Shown in pieces: positions 43,856-53,511 of a stretch of DNA of 64,000 bases. Position numbers and translations under genes: made by a program. Position 1 is the first letter of the stretch; each line of letters begins with the position of its first letter. Source of the DNA: Shewanella subflava (GTDB taxonomy: Bacteria; Pseudomonadota; Gammaproteobacteria; Enterobacterales; Shewanellaceae); assembly GCF_025971955.1 (NCBI RefSeq), contig NZ_JAPDMX010000028.1, positions 310,001-374,000 of the forward strand, in the 5' to 3' direction. A model generated the notes under the pieces. It was not told the origin of the DNA. It saw only the letters and a list, made by a program, of their open reading frames with translations, and searched no databases.

Positions 43856-43889
43856 AAAAAAGCCACTCATTGAGTGGCTTTTTTGTTTT
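43856..43889. terminator. Terminator downstream of the tRNA-Phe/tRNA-Thr unit
   Basis: AAAAAGCCACTCA and TGAGTGGCTTTTT form a near-gapless palindrome. On the minus strand it follows the tRNA-Thr 3' end by about 5 bp. Symmetrical, so it works in either direction. Confidence 0.88.
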
Positions 43890-43892
43890 TTA

Positions 43893-43968
<76 letters not shown>

Positions 43969-43975
43969 TAAATTG

Positions 43976-44051
43976 TGGTGCCCGAACCCGGAATCGAACC
44001 AGGGACACGAGGATTTTCAATCCTCTGCTCTACCGACTGAGCTATTCGGGC
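43976..44051 (-). tRNA. tRNA-Phe (anticodon GAA)
   Basis: 76 nt with encoded CCA. Acceptor GCCCGAA pairs with TTCGGGC, the D arm has AGCTCAGTCGGTAGAGC, the anticodon loop TTGAAAA gives GAA, and the T arm has TGGTTCGATTC. Separated from tRNA-Thr by 7 nt and transcribed first in the same unit. Confidence 0.97.
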
Positions 44052-44431
44052 AACTAAACTAAGTGTTAGTCATCTACTTCAGATTCAATTGGCTTACTGT
44101 GAAATGCCTGTCTCGTCTGGAGTGCGCACATAATATAGGGATGGTTTTTATCGTGCAAGTAGTTTTTAAAAACTTTTTACTCGTTCGCTCACATTGTAGT
44201 CAGGATGGCGATTTTTTAGTGGGGTTGCTGCTTTTTAGACCAAAAAGCGACATTTTTTTAAACTGTGGAAGTCGCTAAAGCTTATTAGTAGCCAGTATTA
44301 AGGCTGAAATGATTAATTATTCTAATTTTTAGAAAGATATTGGCTATTTTTACTGATTTATATTTATTAAATAGTAAGTAAACTGTTTCACATGATGTTA
44401 ACGCATCAAAAGGCACATTTAAGGGGGAGCC
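44052..44431. other. Intergenic region tRNA-Phe / cytochrome b561
   Basis: 380 bp. Holds the tRNA promoter on the minus strand and, near the right end, the cytochrome b561 leader. A 71-codon plus-strand frame overlaps the tRNA promoter and is not credible. Confidence 0.6.
44130..44158 (-). promoter_or_regulatory. Strong sigma-70 promoter of the tRNA-Phe/tRNA-Thr unit
   Basis: On the minus strand TTGCAC, exactly 17 bp, then TATTAT. A GC-rich discriminator (GTGCGCACTCC) follows, as in stringently controlled stable-RNA promoters. The predicted transcript starts about 70 nt ahead of the tRNA-Phe 5' end. Confidence 0.8.
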
Positions 44432-44980
44432 ATGTTTAACAATAGTCCTGCTGGATACGGGTTAATAACCATTTTTATTCATTGGGTATCAGCCGTCATC
44501 GTCATAGGCTTATTTGCGCTTGGTTTTTGGATGGTTGATTTAACCTATTACAGTAGCTGGTATAAAACTGCCCCCGATATTCATAGAAGTGTTGGAATAT
44601 TGCTATTGCTATTAACCACATTCAGGCTTTTATGGCGATTTATCGCAACCAAGCCGGCACCGGTATCAACGCATAAGCAATGGGAGCAAAAGAGTGCCTA
44701 TTGGGCCCATAGAGTGATTTATCTTTTGATGCTGTCCATTATGGTGTCGGGTATTTTAATCTCGACAGCAGATGGCCGTGGAATTTGGGTATTTGATTGG
44801 TTTCAATTCCCAGCCGTGGGGGAGTTATTTGATGATCAAGCTGATCTTGCTGGTTTGTTTCATCAGTATGCGGCATACAGCCTGATGGGTTTAGTGGTTA
44901 TCCATGCCGCAGGTGCACTTAAGCATCATTTTATAGACAAAGATTCAACCTTAACGCGAATGTTCCGAGTTAAGCGTTAG
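44432..44980 (+). CDS. Cytochrome b561 family protein
   Basis: 182 residues, four membrane helices, with conserved histidines in FIHWVSAVIV (17), APDIHRSVG, WAHRVIYLLM and VIHAAGALKHH that would bind two b-type hemes. Membrane electron carrier of the CybB type. AAGGGGGAG lies just before the ATG. Directly upstream of a YceI-family gene, a pairing frequent in proteobacteria, which supports a shared role in quinone or oxidative-stress chemistry. Confidence 0.92.
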   Translation: MFNNSPAGYGLITIFIHWVSAVIVIGLFALGFWMVDLTYYSSWYKTAPDIHRSVGILLLLLTTFRLLWRFIATKPAPVSTHKQWEQKSAYWAHRVIYLLMLSIMVSGILISTADGRGIWVFDWFQFPAVGELFDDQADLAGLFHQYAAYSLMGLVVIHAAGALKHHFIDKDSTLTRMFRVKR

Positions 44981-45107
44981 TTAACTAAATAACACGTTTA
45001 ATCGGTTAACCAGCAATGATCACTGCTTGATGATGCCGTTTACACTGTGTGAAACAAGCACACTTATTTACTACATAAAAGCCATTAACCTATAGGAAGG
45101 ATTAACC

Positions 45108-45695
45108 ATGAAAAAACACTTAATTGCAGCCGTAATCAGTTCTGCCATGTTAGCGCCAATGTTGGTTGCCAATACGGCCAACGCAGCGGACTACGTTATC
45201 GACACCCAGGGTGCCCATGCGTTTATTCAATTTAAAGTCAGTCATTTAGGCTATAGTTTTGTAATGGGTCGCTTTAATGACTTTTCAGGAGACTTTAGCT
45301 TTGATGCCAGTAAAGTGAGTCAGGCGAGTATTAATGTTGATATCAACACAGATAGCGTTGATTCTAATCACGCTGAACGTGACAAGCATTTACGTAGTCC
45401 AGATTTTTTAAACACAGCAAAATTTCCAAAAGCGAGCTTTAAATCGACTTCGGTAGAAGACAAAGGTGAGGGTAAGTTTGTTGTTAATGGTGATTTTACC
45501 TTCAATGGCGTGACGAAACCGTTGGCTATTGATGCGGTATTGATTGGTGAAGGTGATGACCCTTGGGGCGGATACCGCGCAGGTTTTACCGGTACAACCA
45601 CGTTTAAAATGAAAGACTATGGTATGAAAATGGATCTCGGCCCAGCCTCAGCGAATGTTGAGCTTGAGTTGGTTGTCGAGGGTATTAAAAAATAA
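45108..45695 (+). CDS. YceI family periplasmic protein
   Basis: 195 residues. Signal peptide ending NTANAADY, then the lipocalin-like YceI fold: [67 protein letters not shown] and the C-terminal [23 protein letters not shown]. Binds polyisoprenoid or quinone-like amphiphiles in structural work on relatives. AGGAAGGA lies about 7 nt before the ATG. Probably in one unit with the cytochrome b561 gene, 127 bp upstream. Confidence 0.94.
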   Translation: MKKHLIAAVISSAMLAPMLVANTANAADYVIDTQGAHAFIQFKVSHLGYSFVMGRFNDFSGDFSFDASKVSQASINVDINTDSVDSNHAERDKHLRSPDFLNTAKFPKASFKSTSVEDKGEGKFVVNGDFTFNGVTKPLAIDAVLIGEGDDPWGGYRAGFTGTTTFKMKDYGMKMDLGPASANVELELVVEGIKK

Positions 45696-45805
45696 GTCGC
45701 AATTTGCAAGCTTCAACTCGGGTCAAGAGACGAACTCAATAAGCACAATTCAATAGATTGAGCTTATTTTGTAGCAAACTTGTCATTTGTTTTGAAAACA
45801 AGGCG

Positions 45806-45843
45806 CATTAACACGTCAATAGCTTGTCTATTGCACGTTAATG
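45806..45843. repeat. Imperfect intergenic inverted repeat after YceI gene
   Basis: CATTAACACGTCAATAG and CTATTGCACGTTAATG face each other around TTGTC inside a structured stretch (about 45738-45860). A second weaker stem, AATAAGC/GCTTATT, lies at its left. It may be a dispersed Shewanella palindrome or a terminator remnant; no second copy in this window. Confidence 0.45.
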
Positions 45844-45885
45844 AAACGCAGTTAGCAAAATAAAGGGCTGTTTACTAAGCGTTTA

Positions 45886-46692
45886 TTAACCCGAGCTGAG
45901 GTTATTTAACCAGTTTAATGTTCCCGAACACGTCTGCTGTTTTGTAGCCAAGGTTTTTGTCACCATTAATTGGACTAATGTGATGGGAGCCAACAACATT
46001 TCACGTTCATTTGAGCCATCGTTATCACAATAGGCCACCATAAATCCGATAATATCTCCCACTTTTAAGTTAACAGCAGATACTTGTTGTGCATCGTCTG
46101 CAGCCAGTTTGTCATTGTAATCATCAGGGAAGATACTGATGGCCAGTTCCCAATAGATAACCTCTGGGCGCGCAGTGTCTCGCTGCCATCGGCTTTGCAC
46201 ATGTTGGTTAAAGGTTTGTGCCTGTTGGGAGCGATTAAAGTCAGCAACTTGATTGTCTAGGGCTACATGATATGCAAACGCATTGTGATTAAATTGATGC
46301 TCACCGCCCGAAGCGTCTTGATCAATAAATACTTCAAGGCAATCATCATCCCAATACAAGCTTGTGGGAACGGCGGTTTTGTCGAACAATACATCGTCAA
46401 CGATTTCTGCTAGCAAATACAATTTATCTTCGCGCCACAATAGTTTATAGCGTCCACTAAAGTCAGCTGCAGTAGGTTGTACCCCTAAAATAAGCTGATC
46501 AATTGCTTGCCAAGGTGCGCTGTCCCACAAACTATCGGGTTTGCCATCGATAGTAATGGGGGTATGAGCATATTTGACCTCATTGGGATGAAGGTCTGTG
46601 GGCATTTCGGCAAGTGCCGAAAAACTGCATAATGAAATAGTTAAATAACCTAGTTTTATTATAGTTTTTGGTAGATTAGCCAAGCTAAACAT
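45886..46692 (-). CDS. Secreted CBM9-like carbohydrate-binding protein, 3' end frameshifted
   Basis: 268 residues as it stands. Signal peptide ending SALAEM, then a CBM9-like beta-sandwich: ITIDGKPDSLWDSAPW, YKLLWREDKLYLLAEIVDD, LYWDDDCLEVFID and a YWELAISI segment. The last 36 residues (APITLVQ to NNLSSG) are out of character. Starting at about 45991-46000 the other frame reads VGSHHISPING, then DKNLGYKTADVFGNIKLVK, stopping at 45902, the expected family ending. So a single missing base (mutation or sequencing error) shifts the tail. Probably a secreted sugar-binding or scavenging protein. Confidence 0.8.
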   Translation of the reverse strand: MFSLANLPKTIIKLGYLTISLCSFSALAEMPTDLHPNEVKYAHTPITIDGKPDSLWDSAPWQAIDQLILGVQPTAADFSGRYKLLWREDKLYLLAEIVDDVLFDKTAVPTSLYWDDDCLEVFIDQDASGGEHQFNHNAFAYHVALDNQVADFNRSQQAQTFNQHVQSRWQRDTARPEVIYWELAISIFPDDYNDKLAADDAQQVSAVNLKVGDIIGFMVAYCDNDGSNEREMLLAPITLVQLMVTKTLATKQQTCSGTLNWLNNLSSG

Positions 46693-46814
46693 ACTGCCCC
46701 TAGTGTTAATCGATAATTTAAGTTGATGCTCAGTCTAGGCTAATTTAGCCTGAAGATAAATTGATGGTATTAACCCTAGTCGGTAAACTTGCGCTGTCCA
46801 TAACCATTATGACA

Positions 46815-46848
46815 AACAAAAAAGGATAAGTGATTAACTTATCCTTTT
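46815..46848 (-). terminator. Terminator of mutY-yggX
   Basis: On the minus strand AAAAGGATAAGT pairs with ACTTATCCTTTT, followed by further T residues. Confidence 0.87.
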
Positions 46849-46886
46849 AGCAAAACTTAGCTATTAACGGCCTAGATATATGATGA

Positions 46887-47162
46887 TTAATCTTCTGAAG
46901 GGGGAACGTAGCCTTCAATTTCTACATCTTTACCTTCAAATAAGAATTGAGTCATCTGCTGTTCAAGAAACTGACGATCCTCAACATTCATCATGTTAAG
47001 TTTTTTCTCGTTAATCAGCATTGTTTGTTTTTTCTGCCACAAACCCCATGCTTCTTTACTGATATTGTCAAAAATACGTTTACCTAAGGCACCTGGATAA
47101 AGTTGAAAGTCTAAGCCGTCAGCTGATTTATTTAAATGAACGCATTCTACAGTGCGAGCCAT
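46887..47162 (-). CDS. yggX: Probable Fe(2+)-trafficking / oxidative damage protection protein YggX
   Basis: 91 residues, full family length: [18 protein letters not shown] with the conserved Cys7, [32 protein letters not shown], and a typical end. Protects iron-sulfur proteins from oxidative damage in enterobacteria. AGGAG lies 6 nt before the ATG. Immediately follows mutY (2 bp apart), the classical mutY-yggX operon. Confidence 0.96.
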   Translation of the reverse strand: MARTVECVHLNKSADGLDFQLYPGALGKRIFDNISKEAWGLWQKKQTMLINEKKLNMMNVEDRQFLEQQMTQFLFEGKDVEIEGYVPPSED

Positions 47163-47164
47163 GT

Positions 47165-48283
47165 TTACTCCTTAACGTGTATTAGGGCAGCGACATCATC
47201 GGGTTGATTAGCGAGTTCTGCAGCAAGATTGGCTAAAATCTTTTCAGTTGCAGCGGCTAAGCCGACTTTGGCTGGATGGGTGATGTTATACCAGAGTGGA
47301 GGCGTTTGTTCCATCACCCCATCAATATCCGCTGTTGAAAAGCACAAATCTTGATTTTCAACATCCACTAAAATAGGGCTGATATCTAAATGAAAATGAC
47401 TAAACGTATGCCTAAACCCCGCTAATTCAATATCAGATTTACTCATCTGGTGTTGATTAACATACTGCTCAATCAAGGCTTGAGAATCAAATTGAGGAAA
47501 ACACCATAGTCCCCCCCAAATTCCAGCGGGTGGGCGCTGAATTAATTGCACTTGTCCTTGATATAACATCACAAGCATCCAGGCTTGCTTAGATGGGATG
47601 GTTTTTTTGGGTTTTTTACCGGGATAATGGCTTTGGTTACCGCTTAGCTGCGCTTTGCAATCAATTGCCACGGGACAGTTTGAGCATTGTGGTTTACTTC
47701 GACTGCAAATACTGGCACCCAAATCCATCATGGCTTGATTATATTTTTGTACATCCTTTATCGGGGTTAGCTCATGGGTTAAATCCCATAACGTTTGCTC
47801 AACAGCCTTTTGGCCAGGCCAGCCATCAATGGCACCATGGCGGGCAAGCACTCGTTTAACGTTACCATCTAAAATAGGGTGATGTTGACCAAGAGATAAA
47901 GATAACACCGCGCCAGCCGTCGAACGGCCTATGCCGGATAGCGCTAATACCTGTTCAAACTCGGTTGGAAAAACACCATCAAACTTATCTCTGATATCAA
48001 TTGCCGCTTTGTGAAGATTACGTGCTCTGGCGTAATAACCTAATCCAGTCCAAAGGTGTAATACTTCATCTTGGTGTGCATTAGCCAAATCAACTACCGT
48101 TGGAAAACGTGCCATAAATTTTTGGTAATAAGGGATCACGGTTGCAACTTGGGTTTGTTGCAACATAATCTCTGAAACCCACACACTATAAGGGGTTTTA
48201 TCTAGTTGCCACGGCAACTTTTTACGGCCGTGGATGTCATACCAAGCGATGATGCGCTCAGCGAAAGAGGATACTTTTTTCAT
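47165..48283 (-). CDS. mutY: A/G-specific adenine DNA glycosylase
   Basis: 372 residues. N-terminal catalytic domain with Glu38 in [18 protein letters not shown], helix-hairpin-helix [15 protein letters not shown], catalytic Asp in [12 protein letters not shown], and the iron-sulfur cluster cysteines in [17 protein letters not shown]. The C-terminal NUDIX-like domain recognises 8-oxoguanine (GGLWCFPQF). Removes adenine paired with 8-oxoG. Divergent from trmB, as in E. coli. Confidence 0.97.
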   Translation of the reverse strand: MKKVSSFAERIIAWYDIHGRKKLPWQLDKTPYSVWVSEIMLQQTQVATVIPYYQKFMARFPTVVDLANAHQDEVLHLWTGLGYYARARNLHKAAIDIRDKFDGVFPTEFEQVLALSGIGRSTAGAVLSLSLGQHHPILDGNVKRVLARHGAIDGWPGQKAVEQTLWDLTHELTPIKDVQKYNQAMMDLGASICSRSKPQCSNCPVAIDCKAQLSGNQSHYPGKKPKKTIPSKQAWMLVMLYQGQVQLIQRPPAGIWGGLWCFPQFDSQALIEQYVNQHQMSKSDIELAGFRHTFSHFHLDISPILVDVENQDLCFSTADIDGVMEQTPPLWYNITHPAKVGLAAATEKILANLAAELANQPDDVAALIHVKE

Positions 48284-48437
48284 CGTCGCAGTGTAGCGAT
48301 AGGTAATTAATCAAACAAGGTTTATATAAACAATTGTTAGCGGATTAGGTATACTATGGGGCTGAAATAAAAATTTAAGATTAACTATTACAAGTACTGC
48401 TGTTTTTTAAACGCATAATTGTAGTAAAGAGGCGAAA

Positions 48438-49154
48438 ATGAGCGACGTTACCACAGCTGAATTTAATGAAGAAGGTAAGTACCTTCGTAAAATCAGAAGC
48501 TTTGTACTACGTGAAGGCCGTTTAACAAAAGGTCAATCACAAGCTATTGAATCACATTGGTCAACAATGGGGCTTGATTACAGTCCTGAAGCTTTGGATT
48601 TAACCCAGGTATTTGGCCGCGATGCCGACACGGTTTTAGAAATCGGTTTCGGCATGGGGGCATCTTTAGTGCAAATGGCGAAAGCCGCTCCTGAGCTAAA
48701 CTACATTGGTATTGAAGTACATAAGCCTGGCGTGGGGGCGTGTTTGGCCGATGCCGGTGAAGCCCAAGTGACTAACTTACGTGTATATCACCATGATGCC
48801 ATGGAAGTATTAGAGCACAGTATTGCCGACGGTGCTTTGGCGCGTGTGCAGTTATTTTTTCCTGATCCTTGGCATAAAAAACGTCACCACAAGCGCCGTA
48901 TTGTTCAGCCTGAATTTGTGCAACTTATTCGCCGTAAACTAAAAGTGGGCGGCGTATTCCACATGGCCACAGATTGGGAAAACTACAGCGAGCATATGCT
49001 AGAAGTTATGCAAGCCGCTCCAGGATATAAAAACCAATCCGCAACAGGTACAGTGGTGGAAAGACCCGACCATCGCCCATTGACAAAATTTGAGGCTCGT
49101 GGCCATCGATTAGGTCATGGTGTTTGGGATATAATGTTCGAACGTATTGATTAA
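48438..49154 (+). CDS. trmB: tRNA (guanine-N7-)-methyltransferase
   Basis: 238 residues. SAM-binding motif [12 protein letters not shown], then [15 protein letters not shown] and the catalytic-site block [18 protein letters not shown]. Forms m7G46 in tRNA. AGAGG lies 5-6 nt before the ATG. First gene of trmB-yggL-glsB. Confidence 0.97.
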   Translation: MSDVTTAEFNEEGKYLRKIRSFVLREGRLTKGQSQAIESHWSTMGLDYSPEALDLTQVFGRDADTVLEIGFGMGASLVQMAKAAPELNYIGIEVHKPGVGACLADAGEAQVTNLRVYHHDAMEVLEHSIADGALARVQLFFPDPWHKKRHHKRRIVQPEFVQLIRRKLKVGGVFHMATDWENYSEHMLEVMQAAPGYKNQSATGTVVERPDHRPLTKFEARGHRLGHGVWDIMFERID

Positions 49155-49177
49155 TAACGTCTATTAGGAGACAAATC

Positions 49178-49504
49178 ATGGCAAAAAATCGTAGCCGTCG
49201 TTTACGTAAAAAGTTACGTGTAGATGAGTTTCAAGAGTTTGGTTTTGACATCCAGTGGACGTTTGAAGAGTCTGTGTCGGAGCAAGACATTGACAGTTTG
49301 GTGGATCAGTTTATCGATGAAGTGATTGAACCTCGCCAATTAGGTTTTCACGGCGGTGGTCATAAAGAATGGCAAGGCATTATTGCCACTCAGCACATTG
49401 GCAAATGTACCGATGAAGATATCGCTGCAGTCACTGGTTTTTGGCAAGGCAAACCGGTAAAAGAAGTGCAAGCCTCTACTTTATATGATATTTGGTGGGG
49501 CTAA
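49178..49504 (+). CDS. yggL: YggL family protein (50S ribosome-binding)
   Basis: 108 residues of the DUF469 family: basic start MAKNRSRRLRKKLRVDEFQEFGF, then GFHGGGHKEWQG near the middle. In E. coli YggL has been found on the large ribosomal subunit. TAGGAG lies 7 nt before the ATG; 23 bp after trmB. Conserved position between trmB and yggN. Confidence 0.92.
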   Translation: MAKNRSRRLRKKLRVDEFQEFGFDIQWTFEESVSEQDIDSLVDQFIDEVIEPRQLGFHGGGHKEWQGIIATQHIGKCTDEDIAAVTGFWQGKPVKEVQASTLYDIWWG

Positions 49505-50419
49505 TTGCTAAACCAAGCATTACTACAACAAGCGGTCGACAGTGTCAGGCCGCTTTTAGGTAAAGGCAAAGTTGCCGATTATATTCCCGCATTAGCAAAC
49601 GTAGATAACACTAAGCTTGCCATTGCCGTCACCACCGTTGACGGGCAAACAATTGGTGCAGGTGATTATCTTGAACCTTTCTCTATTCAATCTATCTCTA
49701 AAGTTTTTAGTCTTACCTTAGCACTCAATCTTTACCGTGAAGATGAAATTTGGAGCCGTGTAGGCAAAGAGCCTTCAGGCCATTCTTTTAATTCATTAGT
49801 CCAAGTTGAGCTAGAGCGTGGTAAGCCCCGAAACCCATTTATCAATGCTGGTGCGTTAGTGATAGCAGATTTACTGCAGGCCAGAAGCGGCGCGCCAAAA
49901 CAGCGCATGTTAGAGGTTGTGCGTAAACTCAGTATGAATCCCACTATCGCCTATGACAAAGTGGTTGCTGATTCTGAATTTGCTTTTAGTGCCCGTAATG
50001 CTGCGATAGCTTATTTAATGAAATCATTTGGCAATTTTGATGGGGTTGTTGAAACCGTACTGAAAAGTTATTTTCATTATTGCGCGTTAAGAATGAATTG
50101 TGCCGATTTATCTAAGTCGATGCTGTATTTGGCAAACCGAGGTAAAACTTTAACGGGTGAGCAACTTGTCACGCCAGTTCAAACTCGGCAATTAAATGCG
50201 TTATTGGCGACATCTGGTTTGTATGATGGCGCGGGTGAATTTGCTTATCGAGTGGGCATGCCGGGTAAAAGTGGTGTTGGTGGCGGTATTATTGCAGTGA
50301 TCCCAGGTGATATGTCAGTGTGTGTTTGGTCGCCAGAATTAGATGCTAATGGCAATTCATTAGCGGGTACAGCAATGTTAGAGCACCTTTGCCAGCAATT
50401 AGGGCGCTCTATCTTCTAA
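49505..50419 (+). CDS. glsB: Glutaminase
   Basis: 304 residues of the serine-dependent beta-lactamase-like glutaminase family. Nucleophile motif [16 protein letters not shown] (Ser and the Lys three residues later), [11 protein letters not shown], and [12 protein letters not shown] near the C-terminus. Converts glutamine to glutamate and ammonia. It starts with TTG, directly after the yggL stop codon, with GGTGGGG 4 nt upstream. It sits between yggL and yggN, adjacent in E. coli, so glsB was inserted into, or lost from, this array. Confidence 0.95.
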   Translation: MLNQALLQQAVDSVRPLLGKGKVADYIPALANVDNTKLAIAVTTVDGQTIGAGDYLEPFSIQSISKVFSLTLALNLYREDEIWSRVGKEPSGHSFNSLVQVELERGKPRNPFINAGALVIADLLQARSGAPKQRMLEVVRKLSMNPTIAYDKVVADSEFAFSARNAAIAYLMKSFGNFDGVVETVLKSYFHYCALRMNCADLSKSMLYLANRGKTLTGEQLVTPVQTRQLNALLATSGLYDGAGEFAYRVGMPGKSGVGGGIIAVIPGDMSVCVWSPELDANGNSLAGTAMLEHLCQQLGRSIF

Positions 50420-50708
50420 CTATTTATATCTCTACTAATCATCAACCCTTCCTAAATTCATTGCGTTAAATATTGAGTTGATTAAATTACTTAATAAGTG
50501 GTTTATTTAGCTAATTTGTTGTCGATGAATATTAAGTTACATTACGGGGTATCGATTAAGTTGTTGTATTATTGTTTATTTTTAATTTTGGCACGCTAAG
50601 TGCTTTATCATTGTCAAGATTGAGAGGGAAATAGTGTAGCGCTAGTTTTTTAAGGCAAAATTTCACCTTTGGCAGTTAAATATATTGATTTAAAAAAGGA
50701 TTTACCTC

Positions 50709-51584
50709 ATGGCTAACAACAATAAAGTAACCACAACACAATCAAACAGCACAATTCAATCCCCTTTATTAGGGCAAAAATTGCTGACGGGCATTGCCTT
50801 ATCGGGATTGATTTTTACCGCTGGAGCATTAACGCCTGCAATGGCAAAAATGTCTTTGAATGATCAAAACTGCAATGTCACCTTAAACTACGATGTAACC
50901 GTCGAGCCTAAATCTGTAAAGATAAGTGAAAAAGGGACTGAAAAATACCGTGTTGAAGTAGGGCAGTTATTCGTTGAGGGTAAAGCCGTTCAGTTGAACG
51001 CTAGCCAGCAAAAACTACTGACACAATACTCTGATGAAGTTTCTCGCCAAGTGCCAGAAGTGATTGATTTAGTCGGTGAGGTTGTTAGCGTAGCGACACA
51101 AGCCGTGAGTATGGCTTTAACGCCGCTGTTAGGTGATGCTGCGGGTAGCCAAATTGATAAATTAATGGCGGGTATTGAAAAACGAGTAGACACCATGGCA
51201 TATCAACATGGCGATAAATTCTTTATTGGTTCAACTGACGCTTCATTAGAGGAAACCTTTAATGAAGAGTTTGAACAAGAAATGGAAAATATTATTTCAA
51301 ATTCAATTGGCAGCTTAATGATGAGCATGGGAAGCCAGATTATGTCCGCAGAAGGCGGGTCATTTGAAGAAAAAATGAATACCTTTGCCGCTAAAATGGA
51401 AAATGTAGGTAAAGACATCGAAACCCAAATGGAATCACAATCTCAAGCGTTAGAAACCAGAGCGAATAAAGTGTGTGGTGATTTCGAGCAGTTAATGGTG
51501 TTAGAAAATCAGCTGAGAAAATCTATCCCGCAATTAGCACCCTATCCACTGGCTGTTTTACAAGATAAACCTTTAGCAGAATAA
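50709..51584 (+). CDS. yggN: YggN family periplasmic protein (DUF2884)
   Basis: 291 residues. Long N-terminus with a membrane/signal segment ending PAMAKM, then NCNVTLNYDVTVEPKSVKIS and LFVEGKAVQLNASQQKLLTQY, the DUF2884 opening. The middle is helical and Met/Glu-rich and may form a coiled coil (about 190-260). One conserved Cys pair (NCNV and KVCGDF). Function unknown in the family. AAGGA lies 8 nt before the ATG. The gene neighbourhood supports the assignment. Confidence 0.88.
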   Translation: MANNNKVTTTQSNSTIQSPLLGQKLLTGIALSGLIFTAGALTPAMAKMSLNDQNCNVTLNYDVTVEPKSVKISEKGTEKYRVEVGQLFVEGKAVQLNASQQKLLTQYSDEVSRQVPEVIDLVGEVVSVATQAVSMALTPLLGDAAGSQIDKLMAGIEKRVDTMAYQHGDKFFIGSTDASLEETFNEEFEQEMENIISNSIGSLMMSMGSQIMSAEGGSFEEKMNTFAAKMENVGKDIETQMESQSQALETRANKVCGDFEQLMVLENQLRKSIPQLAPYPLAVLQDKPLAE

Positions 51585-52286
51585 GTTAGCCAGTAGGTTC
51601 TATTCGCTTCAAAGAGGTTTAGCGACACATTTTAAACGCTTTACTGTTAGTTTTATGCTTGTCACCTGACTTTCCCCTGCATGTTTAATCGTGCAGGGGC
51701 TTTTTGTTTTCAGCCCTAAACCACCTATTTCAGTAGGGGGTTATCATCAATTAGTATTTGCCTCATATAAGTTCATTTGAACATAGCTTATTAACTCAAG
51801 TGATAGGTGAGCTTTGCTAATTGTGCGGTACAAGCTTCTAAATCAGGGATGATTTAGTAGAGCCTATAGGGATATATTTACGGCGTCTTGTTAACGCAGG
51901 GTAGGAAAGCTCTCTTTTCGGGCGTGATATCAAAGCCAGCTTTTTAAGAAGGTGGATCTTTTACTTTTTGCGCGGATGAAAACTTCATATCATCTTGTTT
52001 AATGCCAAGTTTGTTCTGATAAAAAAATTGACAATTATAATTATAGAGCAATAGGATAGTTTTTTGTTATACTCATAAAAATTATAAGAAAAATGCACTC
52101 TATTTCAATTTTTGTTAGTTTTTCGGATAATTGGCGTAACTTTACCGCCTAATCTAGCTGTTTTTTAGTAAAAATAAAGAACTAGCCAGTTGATTACCCT
52201 GTGATATGACATTCACAGGTGACAAGGTCAGTAAAGAAATTGCCGAAAATCGTTTTCAATGTCGTAAACAGCTTAAGGCGACTTTC
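51585..52286. other. 700-bp gene-poor region upstream of the LysR gene
   Basis: Contains the yggN terminator, then a perfect hairpin CTAAATC-AGGGAT-GATTTAG (51838-51857) and CCTATAGGGATATAT (51863-51877), then a pyrimidine-rich stretch and AT-rich DNA. No ORF with a credible start. The hairpin block resembles decayed dispersed palindromic repeats and shares ATATCCCTAT (minus strand) with 53764-53773. Confidence 0.5.
51673..51710 (+). terminator. Terminator of yggN
   Basis: CCCCTGCA pairs with TGCAGGGG around a 10-nt loop, followed by CTTTTTGTTTT. Confidence 0.9.
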
Positions 52287-53228
52287 ATGTTAGAACTGTT
52301 AGAACCTATTGCAATTTTTACCCATGTCGCACGCGCAGGCAGTTTCAGTGCTGCGGCTAGACGTCTTGGTATATCCAAGTCAAAAGTGAGTACTCAGGTT
52401 GCTGATTTAGAACATAAACTGGGTGTTCAACTTATTCAGCGAACCACACGAAGCTTAAGTTTGACTGAAGCAGGAAACTTACTTTATTTGCAAGGTGAGG
52501 AGTTACTGCGTGATGCTGAACAAGCTGTCGCCAGTGTGCATAATTTAAATGATGCCACCCGTGGTGTATTGAAGGTAGGTATTTCACAATCGTTCGGTAC
52601 CATGCATATCATACCAGCCCTACCTGAGTTTATGGCTAAACACCCAGAGTTAGAGTTGCAGGTAAGTTTGCTTGATCACAAAGTCGATGTTGTGAGTGAA
52701 GGGTTAGACCTTTTGTTAACCATGTCAGAGCAATTGCCATTAGGCATGGTTGCTCGTCCGCTAATGAAGTGTCAGTTCTTGTTAGCGGCATCACCTAAAT
52801 ACATCGCTAAACATGGCAATATTTCACGCCCAGAACAACTGGTTGATCACAACTGTTTGGTGTATCAGGGAGAATGGCATGAACACAGTATGTGGCAGTT
52901 CAAAAAAGGTGAAGATTACTGTGAGATTGGTGTTTCAGGAAATTTCCGTGTTGATAATGCGCCAGCGTTAAAGTCAGCAGCTGTAAGCGGTTTAGGGATT
53001 GCTTATCTTGCCAGTTACTTAATGGAAGACGAAATTGAAAATGGCACACTGGTACCATTATTACCCGATTGGCAATTAACCAATAACTTGCCATTACAAG
53101 CTGTTTATCCTCGTCGTAAACACCTTGCACCTAAGGTCAGTGCCTTTATTGATTTCATCAAAGGTCACATTGGTACATCACCCTACTGGGATACTAAATT
53201 CGAACACTTGTATAAATTACGTAAGTAA
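52287..53228 (+). CDS. LysR family transcriptional regulator
   Basis: 313 residues from the ATG at 52287 (AAGG 8 nt upstream); the frame is open upstream, but those codons do not match the family. HTH at about 18-38 (GSFSAAARRLGISKSKVSTQV) followed by the substrate-binding domain. Of the CrgA/YhjC-like branch (QLIQRTTRSLSLTEAG). No divergent partner gene lies next to it, so the usual neighbour-based target prediction fails; effector unknown. Confidence 0.92.
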   Translation: MLELLEPIAIFTHVARAGSFSAAARRLGISKSKVSTQVADLEHKLGVQLIQRTTRSLSLTEAGNLLYLQGEELLRDAEQAVASVHNLNDATRGVLKVGISQSFGTMHIIPALPEFMAKHPELELQVSLLDHKVDVVSEGLDLLLTMSEQLPLGMVARPLMKCQFLLAASPKYIAKHGNISRPEQLVDHNCLVYQGEWHEHSMWQFKKGEDYCEIGVSGNFRVDNAPALKSAAVSGLGIAYLASYLMEDEIENGTLVPLLPDWQLTNNLPLQAVYPRRKHLAPKVSAFIDFIKGHIGTSPYWDTKFEHLYKLRK

Positions 53229-53256
53229 TTTTGAAAACATTGTTCGCCAAAGTGAA

Positions 53257-53286
53257 TAAAACCGCATCTTAGTATGCGGTTTTTTA
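53257..53286 (+). terminator. Terminator of the LysR gene
   Basis: AAAACCGCAT pairs with ATGCGGTTTT around CTTAGT, followed by more T. Confidence 0.92.
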
Positions 53287-53511
53287 TTTTCTCTTATTAA
53301 TCATGTGTTTGTTTCGCTTATGCTGTGGGTGCTGTTATGTCGGTAATCAATGGCTTATGTTTGTATGAATTTGTTTGTGTTGCAGTTCGTTCTTATTTGA
53401 ATACAATAGGTGTTAGTTGATTCGAGATGATTTGACCAAAGCATGTTATTGAAAAATGACCCCTTTTCAATGATGTGTACAAATCCGCTAACAAGCAAGT
53501 TTTGAATCACG

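Larger units (their letters stand above)
43495..43892. other. Intergenic region with inverted repeat and terminator
   Basis: Holds the thioesterase promoter side, the long perfect inverted repeat (43603-43650) and the terminator of the tRNA genes. A 69-codon open frame here ends inside that terminator and looks accidental. Confidence 0.6.

Noticed and set aside
43664..43873. 69-codon plus-strand ORF between the inverted repeat and the tRNAs
   Set aside because: It ends inside the tRNA terminator stem, has no convincing ribosome-binding site and no recognisable protein features.
44063..44278. 71-codon plus-strand ORF before the cytochrome b561 gene
   Set aside because: It overlaps the strong tRNA promoter in antisense and has no ribosome-binding site.
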